NCBI RefSeq assembly: GCF_022347685.1
Contig: NZ_JAKRGF010000004.1
Span: forward strand, 1 to 64,000
DNA from: Thalassobius sp. Cn5-15
GTDB taxonomy: Bacteria > Pseudomonadota > Alphaproteobacteria > Rhodobacterales > Rhodobacteraceae
Direction: 5' to 3'
DNA: 64,000 nt
The notes under the pieces are model-generated. The model was given only the letters and a program-made list of their open reading frames with translations, searched no databases and was not told the origin of the DNA. Made by a program: the position numbers and the translations under genes. Positions 62,467-64,000 of the stretch are shown piece after piece (the first letter of the stretch is position 1; every line of letters begins with the position of its first letter).

Positions 62467-63678
62467 TCAATCCACCAATAACTCTTTGATAACTGCATTA
62501 AGGACCATGCGCCCGTCCTCTGTCACTTGGACAGAGTGTCCCGTATCAAGGATCATTCCAATATCAGAGAGATAGCTCAAACGTTCGACGTTCAAGGGCT
62601 GGCCAGCCAGCATTTCGTATCGGTGTTTGTCTAGGCCATCACGGATGCGCAGCCCCATCATCAGGTATTCACCTGCTTGATCTAGTGGGGCAATGACATG
62701 TCGGGCCTCTGCGCTTTCACCCGCTTCGATGCTGTGCAACCATTTACCGGGTGTCTGTTCGGTGTTGGTCCCGTGGCGTTGGCCGTCCACAGTAATCCGG
62801 CCATGTGCGCCCGGACCGATGCCGATGAAATCGCCGTAGCGCCAGTAGATCAGGTTATGGCGGCTTTCAGCGCCGGGTAAGGCGTGGTTGGACACCTCAT
62901 AGGCCTCCATCCCGGCCTCGGTACAGATCTCTTGTGTTGCAGTGTACATGTCAGCGGCGCTGTCATCTTCGGGTAGGCCACGCAGCAATCCGCGATCATA
63001 ACGGTCGCCAAAGGCAGTGCCCTGTTCGATTGTCAGCTGGTAGAGGGACAGGTGATCAATCGCCATGCCGAGGGCCTGACGCAGTTCTGCCTGCCAATCG
63101 GATAGCGTTTGGTCCTGACGGGCATAGATCAGGTCAAAACTGACGCGGTCAAACTGGTTGCGGGCGATGTCAAAGGCGGCCTGTGCTTCGGCCACGCTAT
63201 GCATACGGCCCAGGCGTTGCAGGTCGCGGTCGTTGAGTGATTGAATTCCCATCGACACACGGGACACCCCAGCCTGCGCGTAATCGCGGAAACGGCCAGC
63301 CTCGACCGAGGTGGGGTTGGCCTCTAGCGTGACCTCCAGATCATTGGCCTGTGGCCAGATCTGGCGCACCCGTTCTAGGATGCCGTGGACCACAAAGGGT
63401 TCCATCAAAGAAGGCGTTCCGCCACCGAAGAAGATGGATTTCAGTACCCGATCCGGTATTTCCGTTGCGTAGCGGTCCAGCTCTTTCAGGTAGGCGTCCA
63501 GCCATCGGCGTTGGTCAATCTGGCGGGAGACGTGCGAATTGAAATCGCAGTAAGGGCATTTGGCCGCGCAGAACGGCCAATGCAGGTAGAGGCCGAAGCC
63601 CCCTTGCTGCCAGTCGGTGGCCAGCGCCGCGCTGCGGTCACTGGCCTGTGTGGTGGCAGGGGCAGGTGATTTAGCCAA
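62467..63678 (-). CDS. hemW: radical SAM heme chaperone HemW
   Basis: A HemN-like protein that binds and inserts heme rather than oxidising coproporphyrinogen; about 403 residues. The radical-SAM cluster motif CAAKCPYCDFNSH (CxxxCxxC) appears after GFGLYLHWPF, and FFGGGTPSLM, EANPTSVEAGRFRDYAQAGV, RVSMGIQSLNDRDLQRLGRM and YEVSNHALPGAESRHNLIYW follow. The start is uncertain: TTG 63678 overlaps the rdgB stop and is chosen by length; no good ATG is in frame near the conserved start. Confidence 0.92.
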   Translation of the reverse strand: MAKSPAPATTQASDRSAALATDWQQGGFGLYLHWPFCAAKCPYCDFNSHVSRQIDQRRWLDAYLKELDRYATEIPDRVLKSIFFGGGTPSLMEPFVVHGILERVRQIWPQANDLEVTLEANPTSVEAGRFRDYAQAGVSRVSMGIQSLNDRDLQRLGRMHSVAEAQAAFDIARNQFDRVSFDLIYARQDQTLSDWQAELRQALGMAIDHLSLYQLTIEQGTAFGDRYDRGLLRGLPEDDSAADMYTATQEICTEAGMEAYEVSNHALPGAESRHNLIYWRYGDFIGIGPGAHGRITVDGQRHGTNTEQTPGKWLHSIEAGESAEARHVIAPLDQAGEYLMMGLRIRDGLDKHRYEMLAGQPLNVERLSYLSDIGMILDTGHSVQVTEDGRMVLNAVIKELLVD

Positions 63679-64000
63679 AGCAACCGGCAAGGAAGGCCTG
63701 AACAGCGCGGCCACGATGGCTGATGCTGTTCTTTTCTTCCTTCTCCATTTCAGCGCAGGTGATGTCATAGCCATCGGGCATGAACATCGGATCATAGCCA
63801 AAGCCGTGGGCACCACGGATCGGCCAGACCAGCGTGCCGGGCATCACGCCTTCAAACACCTCGTCATGACCATCGGGCCACGCCAATACAAGTGTGCAGC
63901 GGAACTGTGCGGTGCGGGGTGCGTCGGGGCCTTTGGCGGTGATTTCGTCATTGGCGCGGGTCATCGCCATCATGAAATCACGTCCATCGCCGGTTTCGGC
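63671..64000 (-). CDS. rdgB: XTP/dITP diphosphatase (3' part)
   Basis: C-terminal 109 residues of a Ham1/RdgB house-cleaning nucleotide pyrophosphatase; the 5' part lies beyond the right end of the window. Visible blocks: AETGDGRDFMMAM, RCTLVLAWPDGHDEVFEGVM, GTLVWPIRGAHGFGYDPMFM and the lysine/serine-histidine region KNSISHRGRAVQAF. Removes hypoxanthine and xanthine nucleotides. Overlaps the inferred hemW start by eight bases. Confidence 0.95.
   Translation of the reverse strand, partial: AETGDGRDFMMAMTRANDEITAKGPDAPRTAQFRCTLVLAWPDGHDEVFEGVMPGTLVWPIRGAHGFGYDPMFMPDGYDITCAEMEKEEKNSISHRGRAVQAFLAGCFG

Overview
The window looks like chromosomal DNA from an alphaproteobacterium of the Roseobacter/Rhodobacteraceae type. 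The evidence is gene order: regB-senC-regA, hemD-mic60-hemY, tsaE-amgK-murU-addB-addA-trxA, and secB/dnaQ-coaE-aroE-maf facing rho-mnmE-mnmG-rsmG-parA-parB. Three perfect parS palindromes (57846-57861, 59739-59754, 62074-62089) and a gene-free, AT-rich stretch with DnaA boxes between maf and rho (about 54690-55095) indicate that the right-hand end spans the chromosome replication origin and its partition locus.

Layout. 1-704: intergenic, with a possible end of an upstream gene, a terminator and a candidate structured leader RNA. 705-6881: complete urea ABC importer urtABCDE. 6888-10164: GST, enoyl-CoA hydratase-like protein, HxlR regulator, bestrophin-like protein. 10165-15430: accessory island with a cytosine-5 DNA methyltransferase, a convergent PD-(D/E)xK-type putative restriction endonuclease, two small unknown ORFs and a large serine recombinase that abuts tRNA-Thr(CGT) and reads through it in antisense. 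15553-23892: hemY-like, mic60, hemD on minus; tsaD, gpsA, YciI, EVE and DUF1761 on plus; glmM on minus. 24024-28840: DUF2853, DUF922 putative metalloprotease, ahcY, two tandem paralogous small exported proteins, an HD hydrolase and a GNAT acetyltransferase. 28966-31726: RegB/RegA redox two-component system with SenC. 31858-42344: PAS protein behind a perfect CtrA-type site, then a tightly coupled run tsaE-amgK-murU-addB-addA and trxA. 42408-48344: capsule-type polysaccharide protein, hslV and hslU separated by two genes, a lipoprotein hydrolase. 48375-54664: Smr, MltA and Tim44-like proteins; fxsA, secB; dnaQ-coaE-aroE-maf. 54665-55263: origin candidate and rho leader. 55264-64000: rho, mnmE, mnmG, rsmG, parA, parB, then DUF454, hemW and the 3' part of rdgB on minus.

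Most of the window is conserved core chromosome. The accessory part is the 10.2-15.4 kb island, which pairs a probable type II restriction-modification system with a site-specific recombinase. The best candidates for undescribed biology are the divergent 96-residue ORF beside the restriction gene with its cluster of TGACA/TGTCA repeats, the 102-residue ORF overlapping the recombinase start, the structured leader in front of urtA, and the pair of small exported paralogues around 26.5-27.5 kb. No CRISPR array, rRNA operon or insertion sequence was seen. Functions were assigned by reading motifs, not by database search.
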